Positions 1 to 6,499 of a stretch of DNA of 6,499 nucleotides are shown here, one piece after another. Where the stretch lies: positions 1-6,499 of the forward strand of contig CAYMFU010000155.1 in NCBI GenBank assembly GCA_964389805.1. Direction: 5' to 3'. The notes beneath the pieces are model-generated. The model saw nothing but the letters and a program-made list of their open reading frames with translations, did not search any database and was not told where the DNA came from. Position 1 is the first letter of the stretch. Each line of letters starts with the position of its first letter. This DNA is from JAGTVG01 sp964389805 (GTDB lineage Bacteria; Bacteroidota; Bacteroidia; Cytophagales; Cyclobacteriaceae). Both the position numbers and the translations under genes were made by a program.

Positions 1-802
1 GGTTATCTGGATTTCCTCGATTATCTAAAAAATATTTTGCCAAGTCCAAATAAGCTTCCTTTTGGGTAAGCTGGTATAATTTTATTAACCCTGTTTCTAT
101 AATTTGGTGCCCTGGAACTGCTTCTATTTTTCCATTAGCAGCTCCAAAAGTTTTAACCATTAAATCGGCATTTTTAAGAGCTATATCCAAAAAAATTCTT
201 TTCCCTGTAGCCTGGAAATGTACGACTGCAGCTTCGTACATGTGACCTGCATTATACAATTCATGGCTCATATATAAGGATTCCCAACGTTTTCCTTCAT
301 CAACTTCAACCCAAGTAGCGGGTGGTTTTGCTGGGTTAATAGTTCTCCAAGTGGTTAAATATCCATCTTTTTCTTGGCCAACCTTTACAATACCTATTAG
401 GGAGTCCAACAATATTTCCAAAGGTTTGTTGGAAGCACTAATCAATGAATTGGAAGCTCCTTCTATAATTTTGTATACATCTGAATCATCAAAGGGCATT
501 ACGCCTTTTACTGGCCCTTCCATTTTTCCGCCAGCGATTAAGAAATTATCGAACCTTCCTTCTTCTGCACATTTGGCGATGGCATATTCAATGGTTTTTT
601 CTTGAACCCTTCTTATGATGGGTAGCCAAAATTCATCGGTAAGTTTTACGTTTTGGATGTTTACAGGTGTAAGTTTGTAACCGCCATTTTCAACCAATTC
701 TTTACCAGTGGATTTTAATTGATTCTTTGAATCTTTTTTATTCTCTTCACAGCCAAATAACATTATGGCAGTTATACTAAAGACAAATACTAATTTTTTC
801 AT
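1..802 (-). CDS. GH127 (DUF1680) glycoside hydrolase lipoprotein, N-terminal part, candidate beta-L-arabinofuranosidase
   Basis: The frame is open from the ATG at 802-800 to the left edge, giving 267 residues with no stop, so the C-terminal half lies outside the window. Residues 1-18 form a lipoprotein signal (MKKLVFVFSITAIMLFGC) with the lipidated Cys at 18, followed by a polar linker. The GH127 catalytic (alpha/alpha)6 domain starts near residue 43. Family hallmarks seen are VKLTDEFW (52-59), NF (86-87), FDDSDVYKIIEGA (104-116), GQEKDGYL (142-149), HELYNAGH (180-187) and VPGHQIIE (229-236). From memory, His180 and His232 match the substrate-binding His142 and His194 of Bifidobacterium HypBA1, with the same offset of 38. 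The zinc-binding Cys/Glu residues and the acid/base lie in the missing part. Characterised members release L-arabinose from beta-L-arabinofuranosides, but the family is large and specificity here is inferred. The gene sits 242 bp downstream of the epimerase and may be transcribed separately. No Shine-Dalgarno sequence precedes the ATG. Confidence 0.88.
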   Translation of the reverse strand, partial: MKKLVFVFSITAIMLFGCEENKKDSKNQLKSTGKELVENGGYKLTPVNIQNVKLTDEFWLPIIRRVQEKTIEYAIAKCAEEGRFDNFLIAGGKMEGPVKGVMPFDDSDVYKIIEGASNSLISASNKPLEILLDSLIGIVKVGQEKDGYLTTWRTINPAKPPATWVEVDEGKRWESLYMSHELYNAGHMYEAAVVHFQATGKRIFLDIALKNADLMVKTFGAANGKIEAVPGHQIIETGLIKLYQLTQKEAYLDLAKYFLDNRGNPDN

Positions 803-1044
803 TTGAGTTAATTTAGAGTTGTTATTTTCAAAATTGGACAAAGACCACTTTCCCGTTTCTGTATTTTAAATTTTTGATTTCCTTTATCCTTGCTGTTATA
901 ATCAGAAACACCTGAATTATTTTGATACAATAAATACAAATCTTAAGGATATTTTCATTCGAACTTCGTATTGATTTATCAAAGCAAATGGTTTTGAAAA
1001 CAGGTAATTTAATTTTGAGCAATACCACTATTTATCATTTTGAG

Positions 1045-2238
1045 TTACTGAGTAATACTAAATTTATATATACAAATAGAATAATACTCCTCTCCGGGTG
1101 CTAAAACTGTACTCGGAAAATGTTCTTTATTTGGGCTATCCGGGAAATGTTGCGTCTCAAGACAAAAAGCCGATCTGTGTTCATATGCTTTGCCTACTTT
1201 TCCTATTGTGGAACCATCGAGGAAGTTGCCTCCATAAAACTGAAGACCCGGTTCATTTGTATATACTTCCATTGTACGGCCTGACAAAGGCTCGATTACT
1301 TTTGCTGCGTAGTTATACCCTTCAAAGTTTTGATTGAGTACCCAATTGTGATCATAGCCCAATCCATATTTTAATTGTTCAAAATCTTTGTTCACTCTTT
1401 TCCCAATTGATATGAGCTCACGAAAATCCATCGGCGTATCTTCAACTGTTGATATGTCCCCGGTTGGGATCAACCCCTCGTCTACAGGAGTATAATAAGG
1501 AGCGTTAATAAATAATAGGTGGTCATTGATTGTTCCATTTCCTGCTCCTTTGAGATTGAAAAATGAATGATGAGTCAGGTTGATTACTGTGGCTTTATCT
1601 GTAGTTGCCCAATATTCTACCCTTAATTCATTATTGTCTGAAAGCTGATAAAGTACTTTTATAGTCAGGTTACCGGGATAGCCTTCTTCCATGTGCTTCG
1701 AGAGGTATGAAAATTCTAAGGTCTGGTCGTTAATTTGTTTTGCATCCCAGACCACTTCATTATAACCCTTTTTACCTCCATGCAGATGATTTATTCCGTT
1801 GTTTGTCGCCAGAATATAATCCTTGCCATTTAATGTAAATTTACCTTTACCAATTCTATTGCCATATCGACCAATCAATGCACCGAAATATTTTTCTTTT
1901 GCCGTAAGAAAACCATCTATATTCGAGTACCCCAGTACAATATCCTTATAATTCCCATTTTTATCCTGAATCCATAAAGAGACTACTTTTCCTCCATAAT
2001 TGGTGATTTGTGAAACAGTGCCTAATCTGTTTTTAAGGGTAAATAATCTCACCTGCTTTCCATCAACAATCTTTTCGAAAGCCTCCTTATTTATCAATTT
2101 TATTGTTGTGTTTTCCTGACAAATACAGTCAGTATTTATACTGATCAACATCAAAAATATAATCAGCTTTTTACTCATTTTTATGGCAAAAAAAATCTTG
2201 ATCCTACGATACAAGCTTATTGCAACTGTTTTTTTCAT
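1045..2238 (-). CDS. galM: Exported aldose 1-epimerase (mutarotase), GalM family
   Basis: The protein is a mutarotase interconverting alpha and beta anomers of free aldoses; characterised GalM acts on galactose and glucose and also accepts L-arabinose and xylose. The mature part has the usual family length of about 350 residues. In the 397-residue numbering, visible hallmarks are GRYGNRI (123-129, Arg124), HLHGG (151-155, His153), LTHHSFFNL (221-229, His224 as likely acid), YDHNW (295-299, Asp296), EPGLQFY (329-335) and CLETQHFPDSPN (359-370, Glu361 as likely base). All expected catalytic residues are present. The N-terminus is ambiguous. The ATG at 2238 gives 20 extra residues (MKKTVAIS...) before a second ATG at 2178, which begins a cleaner signal peptide (MSKKLIIFLMLISI, cleavage probably just after CICQ at 41). 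The longer form is listed because its ATG lies only 35 bp after the preceding gene, but the shorter start is equally plausible. Export means it acts outside the cytoplasm, on sugars released by the neighbouring hydrolases. The stop is TAA. Confidence 0.93.
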   Translation of the reverse strand: MKKTVAISLYRRIKIFFAIKMSKKLIIFLMLISINTDCICQENTTIKLINKEAFEKIVDGKQVRLFTLKNRLGTVSQITNYGGKVVSLWIQDKNGNYKDIVLGYSNIDGFLTAKEKYFGALIGRYGNRIGKGKFTLNGKDYILATNNGINHLHGGKKGYNEVVWDAKQINDQTLEFSYLSKHMEEGYPGNLTIKVLYQLSDNNELRVEYWATTDKATVINLTHHSFFNLKGAGNGTINDHLLFINAPYYTPVDEGLIPTGDISTVEDTPMDFRELISIGKRVNKDFEQLKYGLGYDHNWVLNQNFEGYNYAAKVIEPLSGRTMEVYTNEPGLQFYGGNFLDGSTIGKVGKAYEHRSAFCLETQHFPDSPNKEHFPSTVLAPGEEYYSICIYKFSITQ

Positions 2239-2273
2239 AATCTAGTTTAAGTTTTCTTTGATAAATACTTTAA

Positions 2274-3923
2274 TCATAGTTTAATCCTCAAGTCTACAAT
2301 TTTTGAAGAATTATGTTTTTCAATTCCATCAACAGAAACCGTAAATCCTTTCCCAAGCCCATACCTTCCACCAGTTCGATCCCATACAACAGATATTATT
2401 TTGTCATGGTATTTAACTCTATCTAGCGCAAACCAATCCCAATCTTCCGGAATTAGTGGACTGATTTCTAACGTATTATCCACCCTTGGCTTTATGCCAA
2501 TAAGATCGGAAATTACCAGGTCACAGAATCCTGAATGGTTGTAATCCTTCCCTCTTTCCTCTCCTCCTTTTTTATCTGACCAGGTACCATTTTCATAGGT
2601 CTTCAGTCGGGTACGAGATATCCAATCACCAGTAAAAGGATTCAGGTTTTCATCAATCCAGTTTTGCTTTTTTCCATCGTCTTCAATAATATAATGAGCG
2701 CGAGCAAATTGTTGTAACAACGTATAATAGTCGCCTTTATCAAGCCCTCCATTGTGCTGGTAATTATTCAATAAATTTGATAGCCCTTTTAATATTTGAG
2801 TTGTTGCAAAAGGCCAGGATGGGCCATTCCATTGGCATTCATGCCCTTCGTAGCTCACGTCAAAATACGGGTGACGCCTTTCGCAGACGGTAAGCCCTAT
2901 CGGAGCAGCAAAACCAGTGGTATCCAATACCTGTTGCCACGCATTGCTATACACCATCCTGTCATCCGGTAAATTGAAATACCAGGGCACATATCCAATA
3001 TTTTCCCTGACATTTATTGGTGTAGTATCGTCGGAATAATTTCTGGGTAGAACGGTAAAGAAGTTAAGCTCACCACTCCAAAGCTGATTTTGTACGCTCT
3101 TTTTTATGGACTGAGCTTTTTCGGCAAATCTGGTTGCTTCCTTTTTTAAAGTGAAAGTTGATGCTATTTCTGATAGTGCCAGGGCATCGCCATACATATA
3201 ACTATTTAATGTAGGCCTTAATGATTCCAGGGATGCACTTTGCTCCCTTATCAAGCGACCCCCCACCGACATTTCCATTCCATCCCGGTCATCGATTGTC
3301 CAAAATAAGGTTTCCCCTTTATCACGGCGTGTATCTTCCCAGGCTTCGTAGTTTGCGACTAAATGCTGAAACTGAGATTTAAGTACTTTAGCATCGGGGT
3401 GAACTTTTTGAAATTCAAAGGTTGAGTTAGCAATCCAAAAACTATAACGGCGGACGTCTTCTCCAGCATGACTTAACCAAAAATTGATATAGTCATTGAT
3501 ATAAACAGGATCATGCAGCCACCTTCCTTCATAGATTTGATGTCCGGCAGGGCAGTTGATTGCATTATACTTTCCTGACCATGGCACATCCGGTAAAAAT
3601 TCTGTGATAATAAATCCATCCGGTGTATTTTTAATATGTTTTCTAAAGGTCCACCAGCGAAAATAATACGTTTCTTCAATAACCTTATCCGGCAAATCTA
3701 CAAGGGGAATATTTGCTTTCAGGAATTTCCACACTGAATCATTTGGAATATGCTGGACGTACAACTCATTATCGTTATTATTGAAGGTATCTATATAATG
3801 TTTGTAGTCATCGTGGTGTAAGGGATATACTTCTATTTGCTGTTCCGGAACACATCCTAAAAGAAATACAATTAGGATACATATTGAATTCGGCAAAGCA
3901 GCGCTATTTATTTTAGAATACAT
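2274..3923 (-). CDS. (alpha/alpha)6-barrel glycoside hydrolase lipoprotein, MGH1/trehalase-like, specificity unknown
   Basis: The protein has 549 residues from the ATG at 3923-3921. A lipoprotein signal ends in VFLLGC with the lipidated Cys at residue 24. The reading frame also has a TTG at 3944 adding seven residues (MKKSNKR); no upstream ATG exists because a TAG lies just before. The ATG is preferred, although the extra basic residues would suit a signal peptide. Conserved-looking blocks are YYFRWWTFRKHI (86-97), TEFLPDVPWSGKYNAINCPAGH near 107-128, FWTIDDRDGMEMS (207-219), QWNGPSWPFATTQ (364-376) and DYNHSGFCDLVISDLIG (460-476), then a beta-rich C-terminus with WDRTGGRYGLGKG (514-526). The QWNGPSWP block resembles the QWDxPNGWAP signature of GH37 trehalases and its GH63 counterpart, and the DDRDGMEMS block sits where those families carry the acid Asp. 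This supports a clan GH-G-like fold. Substrate cannot be named; alternatives are an alpha-glucosidase or another exo-glycosidase. The gene lies 35 bp before the epimerase and is probably co-transcribed with it. The stop is TGA. Confidence 0.75.
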   Translation of the reverse strand: MYSKINSAALPNSICILIVFLLGCVPEQQIEVYPLHHDDYKHYIDTFNNNDNELYVQHIPNDSVWKFLKANIPLVDLPDKVIEETYYFRWWTFRKHIKNTPDGFIITEFLPDVPWSGKYNAINCPAGHQIYEGRWLHDPVYINDYINFWLSHAGEDVRRYSFWIANSTFEFQKVHPDAKVLKSQFQHLVANYEAWEDTRRDKGETLFWTIDDRDGMEMSVGGRLIREQSASLESLRPTLNSYMYGDALALSEIASTFTLKKEATRFAEKAQSIKKSVQNQLWSGELNFFTVLPRNYSDDTTPINVRENIGYVPWYFNLPDDRMVYSNAWQQVLDTTGFAAPIGLTVCERRHPYFDVSYEGHECQWNGPSWPFATTQILKGLSNLLNNYQHNGGLDKGDYYTLLQQFARAHYIIEDDGKKQNWIDENLNPFTGDWISRTRLKTYENGTWSDKKGGEERGKDYNHSGFCDLVISDLIGIKPRVDNTLEISPLIPEDWDWFALDRVKYHDKIISVVWDRTGGRYGLGKGFTVSVDGIEKHNSSKIVDLRIKL

Positions 3924-3998
3924 TCTTTTATTACTTTTTTTCAATGAATTCTATTTATTAATCTATATAGAAATTTCCTTATCACCTTTCGATGGAAA

Positions 3999-5855
3999 TT
4001 ATTTCGTTACTCTAAACAATTGTAAATTGATCTCCTTCATTTTTTGCTCACCCATTTTGACGATGGCACGATCATAAGTCATCAATCCATTCACCTCTCC
4101 TTCTACGTCTGTTGTCTGAGTATAGATAGCTCCTGCCAATCCCTTTTTGATCAATGCGGGTATCCGATCCACCAATTTTTTATAGTTACCTACTAGCTCT
4201 TCCTTGTTGCCATAATTGCGATATCCCCAATTTTTGTCCTTCTGCCATAAGTGTTCTTTTATTGGCAATCCCAACCCACCAAACTCACCTAGAATAAGCA
4301 CTCTTCCTTCTATAATTTCTGGTGCGTGTATTCTTGCATCTGGCATACTTGGCCCCGGATATTGGTGCTGATCCACTGTATGGCCTACAGGAAAAAAATT
4401 ACCACCGCTTGGCCCATTCACAAGTCGCGAAGGATCATACTCCATCGTCCAGTTTATAATTTTTTCAGTATTGAATTGACCCCATGCTTCGTTAAATGGC
4501 ACCCACATGACTATACATGGAGAATTGAAATTGGCATCTATGATGGCCTTCCACTCTTTCCGATACTGATGAGCGGATTGGGCTGTCCGTTCCATTTCTC
4601 TCCCGTCATATCCAGAGGGACCTCTCCAATCTGCACTTTTATCGCCATTGGGCATATCTTGCCACACTAACATCCCCAATTGGTCACAATGATAATACCA
4701 ACGCGCAGATTCTACTTTCACATGCTTTCTGATCATATTGAAACCACTGTTTTTCGTGACTTCTATATCATATTTCAAAGCAGCATCTGTTGGAGCAGTG
4801 TACAAGCCACCAGGCCACCAACCCTGATCCAGTGTGCCATACTGAAAAAGAGGCTCATTATTTAAGTAAAGACGTTCATGACCATCAGCTCCTATGCCTA
4901 CACTAATCTTACGCATAGCAAAATATCCTGTCACCTTGTCCACTGATTTTCCATCTTTCACCAAAGTAACTTCCAGATCATACAAAAATGGATTGTCCGG
5001 AGACCACATTATTGGTTTTTTCACCTTAAGTGATATGGATTCGTTAAGTTTCCCCTTAGCTCTTCCTACCTCCTTTTTACCTTCACGAGCTGTCACTAAT
5101 ACACTGTAACCACTAATTTCTTGAGTTTTAGAAACAGGCAACACCATTATTGTTTCTTGATCCAAATCTGGTGTGAGCTTCAGAGAGGCTATAGATTGAG
5201 TCTGTACTGGTTCTATCCATACGGTCTGCCAAATTCCCGTCACAGGAGTGTACCAAATACCTCGAGGTTTTGTCACCTGTTTTCCTCTACTTTGAGTACC
5301 ATCACTCGTTGGATCCCATACAGAAACTACCACTTCTTGTTTTCCTGTAGATTTCAAGGCACCCGTAATGTCAAAACTAAAAGGATCATATCCACCTTGA
5401 TGACTTCCAAGCCTAATGCCATTCACGTAAACCGTAGCTTCCCAATCTACTGCCCCGAAATGAAGTAATACTTTTTGATCATTCCAATCCAAAGGAATCT
5501 CAAATATTCTGCGATACCACAAAAGATTCTTATCAGTCATTCCACTCTTTACACCAGAAAGTGCGGACTCAATGGCAAATGGCACTAAGATCGTTCCCTC
5601 ATAATTTTCAGGCTTATCCAGATCATTAGAGGCAATCGCATAATCCCATAATCCATTTAAGTTCATCCATTGATCTCGCTTCATTTGTGGCCGTGGGTAT
5701 TCTGGCAACACATTCTCAGGATTAACCTCTCTAGCCCATTTACTCATGATATGGCCGGATTTGGGCTCCCATATATCCTGTGCAATTACATTGGTTGTCA
5801 GTATAATTAAACAAGACAAGAATAGTTGAATTAAGTTAAAAATTCGCAATTTCAT
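3999..5855 (-). CDS. Secreted glycoside hydrolase family 2 protein (beta-galactosidase/beta-glucuronidase-like fold)
   Basis: The protein has 618 residues and a signal peptide of about 26 (MKLRIFNLIQLFLSCLIILT..., cleavage likely after VIAQ), so it should be periplasmic or secreted. Domain order is typical of GH2. A jelly-roll sugar-binding domain spans about 58-215, with NLNGLWDY (65-72), LLWYRRIFEI (111-120), VYVNGIRLGSHQGGYDPFSFDIT (142-164) and PRGIWYTPVTGIWQTVWIE (197-215). An immunoglobulin-like domain spans about 220-318, with MWSPDNPFLYDLEV (283-296). A TIM barrel runs from about 320 to the end. The likely acid/base is Glu456 in WVPFNEAWGQF, and the likely nucleophile is Glu524 in ILGEFGG; YTQTTDVEGEVNGLMTYDR (578-596) closes the barrel. 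Both catalytic glutamates are intact. At about 600 residues it is the compact GH2 type, without the extra C-terminal domains of LacZ, and this group is poorly assigned. It could be a beta-galactosidase, beta-glucuronidase, arabinosidase or other. The start is the only ATG compatible with the signal peptide. The stop is TAA, and the next gene follows within about 54-75 bp. Confidence 0.9.
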   Translation of the reverse strand: MKLRIFNLIQLFLSCLIILTTNVIAQDIWEPKSGHIMSKWAREVNPENVLPEYPRPQMKRDQWMNLNGLWDYAIASNDLDKPENYEGTILVPFAIESALSGVKSGMTDKNLLWYRRIFEIPLDWNDQKVLLHFGAVDWEATVYVNGIRLGSHQGGYDPFSFDITGALKSTGKQEVVVSVWDPTSDGTQSRGKQVTKPRGIWYTPVTGIWQTVWIEPVQTQSIASLKLTPDLDQETIMVLPVSKTQEISGYSVLVTAREGKKEVGRAKGKLNESISLKVKKPIMWSPDNPFLYDLEVTLVKDGKSVDKVTGYFAMRKISVGIGADGHERLYLNNEPLFQYGTLDQGWWPGGLYTAPTDAALKYDIEVTKNSGFNMIRKHVKVESARWYYHCDQLGMLVWQDMPNGDKSADWRGPSGYDGREMERTAQSAHQYRKEWKAIIDANFNSPCIVMWVPFNEAWGQFNTEKIINWTMEYDPSRLVNGPSGGNFFPVGHTVDQHQYPGPSMPDARIHAPEIIEGRVLILGEFGGLGLPIKEHLWQKDKNWGYRNYGNKEELVGNYKKLVDRIPALIKKGLAGAIYTQTTDVEGEVNGLMTYDRAIVKMGEQKMKEINLQLFRVTK

Positions 5856-6022
5856 TTATTTAGTAGTTTATTTCTAATTGATCATTCTTTCCAGATTCTC
5901 TAAAAAAATCTTGATCTTTATCATTCAACTTTAAAATGAATGACATTTTTATAAAAGAATTAATGATAATAAATTAGATTCTAGTAATAGGACTTTATTT
6001 GGATTTATTGTTGTCACATAGT

Positions 6023-6499
6023 TTATGATCCAATATTCTCATATTCTATATCCACATCAAGTATCCCTACTCCAAAATTCCCTTGTGGCTGAATATTGAT
6101 CCTTATTCCATCTGTTGCCAGGTCAGATCCAGGATGCACCACATTGTATTCGTCCCTATCGGATGAATAATGATCGGTTACATAGATATCTAAATTATGC
6201 CATTTACCATTCTTGGAATATTGGATTGCCCAGGATTGTGGCACCTTGACTTTTCGATTATCATCAAACCAATAAACACCAATACTTCGTATTTTTTGTC
6301 TTTTCTTTAAGCTGATCTCCAGCCACTGCATCTTATCATTTGCGCTCATCCAGGGTTGAATAGTCCGGTCGATAGATGAGGATGGTCTCCGAGGATCTGA
6401 AATAGCCGTCAAACTACCCCAATTGTGAGTTGAAGATGCGGATACACGAGTGTATTTACCTCCTCTCGCAATGTTATCGCTGGCAAATTGGGCCATATC
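6023..6499 (-). CDS. C-terminal fragment with discoidin-like beta-sandwich domain, possibly the end of a GH127-type glycoside hydrolase
   Basis: The frame is open to the right edge (a GAT codon precedes the Met at 6496-6494), so this is the last 158 residues of a longer protein and the Met is internal. The segment looks like one F5/8-type-C (discoidin)-like domain. Counting from that Met, the blocks are RVSASSTHNWGSLTAISDPRRPSSS (17-41, the usual opening of such domains), MQWLEISLKKRQKIRSIGVYWFDD (56-79), VPQSWAIQYSKNGKWHNL (85-102), and GIRINIQPQGNFGVGILDVDIE (130-151). The combination of VYWFDD, VPxSW and a closing GIL(D/E)xxI strand is recalled from the C-terminal region of many GH127 proteins of Bacteroidota, which is why a second GH127 is suggested. 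Other glycosidases can carry similar domains, so the enzyme class is uncertain. Such domains usually bind carbohydrate or pack against the catalytic domain. The stop is TAA, 167 bp before the GH2 start. Confidence 0.7.
   Translation of the reverse strand, partial: DMAQFASDNIARGGKYTRVSASSTHNWGSLTAISDPRRPSSSIDRTIQPWMSANDKMQWLEISLKKRQKIRSIGVYWFDDNRKVKVPQSWAIQYSKNGKWHNLDIYVTDHYSSDRDEYNVVHPGSDLATDGIRINIQPQGNFGVGILDVDIEYENIGS

Noticed and set aside
351..605. Plus-strand open frame of 84 codons.
   Set aside because: It lies wholly antisense to the GH127 coding frame, whose family motifs are clear.
828..1028. 66-codon minus-strand open frame in the gap before the GH127 gene.
   Set aside because: Its composition is that of AT-rich noncoding DNA (rich in I, K, F), and it has no recognisable motif, signal or translation start context.
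1012..1044. Direct repeat ATTTTGAG at 1012-1019 and 1037-1044.
   Set aside because: Eight bases in AT-rich DNA with no further copies; not distinguishable from chance.
2239..2273. The 35 bp gap between the MGH1-like gene and the epimerase gene, examined for a terminator or promoter.
   Set aside because: No hairpin or promoter-like element is visible; it fits a simple intra-operon spacer.
3972..3999. Imperfect inverted repeat ATTTCC / GGAAAT at the end of the GH2 gene.
   Set aside because: The stem is 6 bp with a 16-base loop and no T run; it overlaps the stop codon and fits chance.
4326..5468. Several plus-strand open frames of 61 to 115 codons.
   Set aside because: They are antisense to the GH2 gene and have no protein-like features; the minus-strand GH2 motifs are unambiguous across the same span.
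5921..5943. Inverted repeat TCATTCA / TGAATGA with a 9-base loop, followed on the minus strand by a T run (5902-5908), considered as a terminator of the right-edge gene.
   Set aside because: The stem is only 7 bp and AT-rich, and the T run begins about 12 bases after it, so it is too weak to call.

Overview
The window looks like part of a carbohydrate-degradation locus from a member of the Bacteroidota. The evidence is AT-rich DNA, starts without a Shine-Dalgarno sequence but with A/T-rich leaders, lipoprotein signals of the type ...LFGC and ...FLLGC, a signal peptide ending in ...VIAQ, and several exported sugar-active enzymes in a row. The genus cannot be fixed from what is visible. No SusC/SusD pair, regulator, transporter, RNA gene, mobile element or CRISPR array is visible.

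All five genes lie on the minus strand, so transcription runs from high to low coordinates. In that order they are: (1) 6499-6023, the C-terminal end of a protein with a discoidin-like beta-sandwich of the kind often found at the end of GH127-type proteins; (2) 5855-3999, a complete secreted GH2-fold glycoside hydrolase; (3) 3923-2274, a complete lipoprotein with an (alpha/alpha)6-barrel glycosidase domain of the MGH1/trehalase-like type; (4) 2238-1045, a complete exported aldose 1-epimerase (GalM family); (5) 802-1, the N-terminal part of a GH127 (DUF1680) lipoprotein, a family that includes beta-L-arabinofuranosidases. Gaps are 167, about 54-75, 35 and 242 bp. Genes 2 to 4 are therefore probably one transcript. 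The GH127 gene, behind the longest gap, may have its own promoter.

All four visible N-termini carry export signals, so the enzymes should act in the periplasm or at the cell surface. A reasonable reading is an exo-acting set that trims a branched plant or algal glycan, possibly one containing L-arabinofuranose, with the exported mutarotase equilibrating the anomers of the released sugar before uptake. The substrate is an inference: only GH127 points to L-arabinose, and the GH2 and MGH1-like proteins cannot be assigned a specificity from sequence alone. No clearly novel system is visible. The most open items are the unassigned MGH1-like hydrolase and the identity of the gene cut at the right edge.
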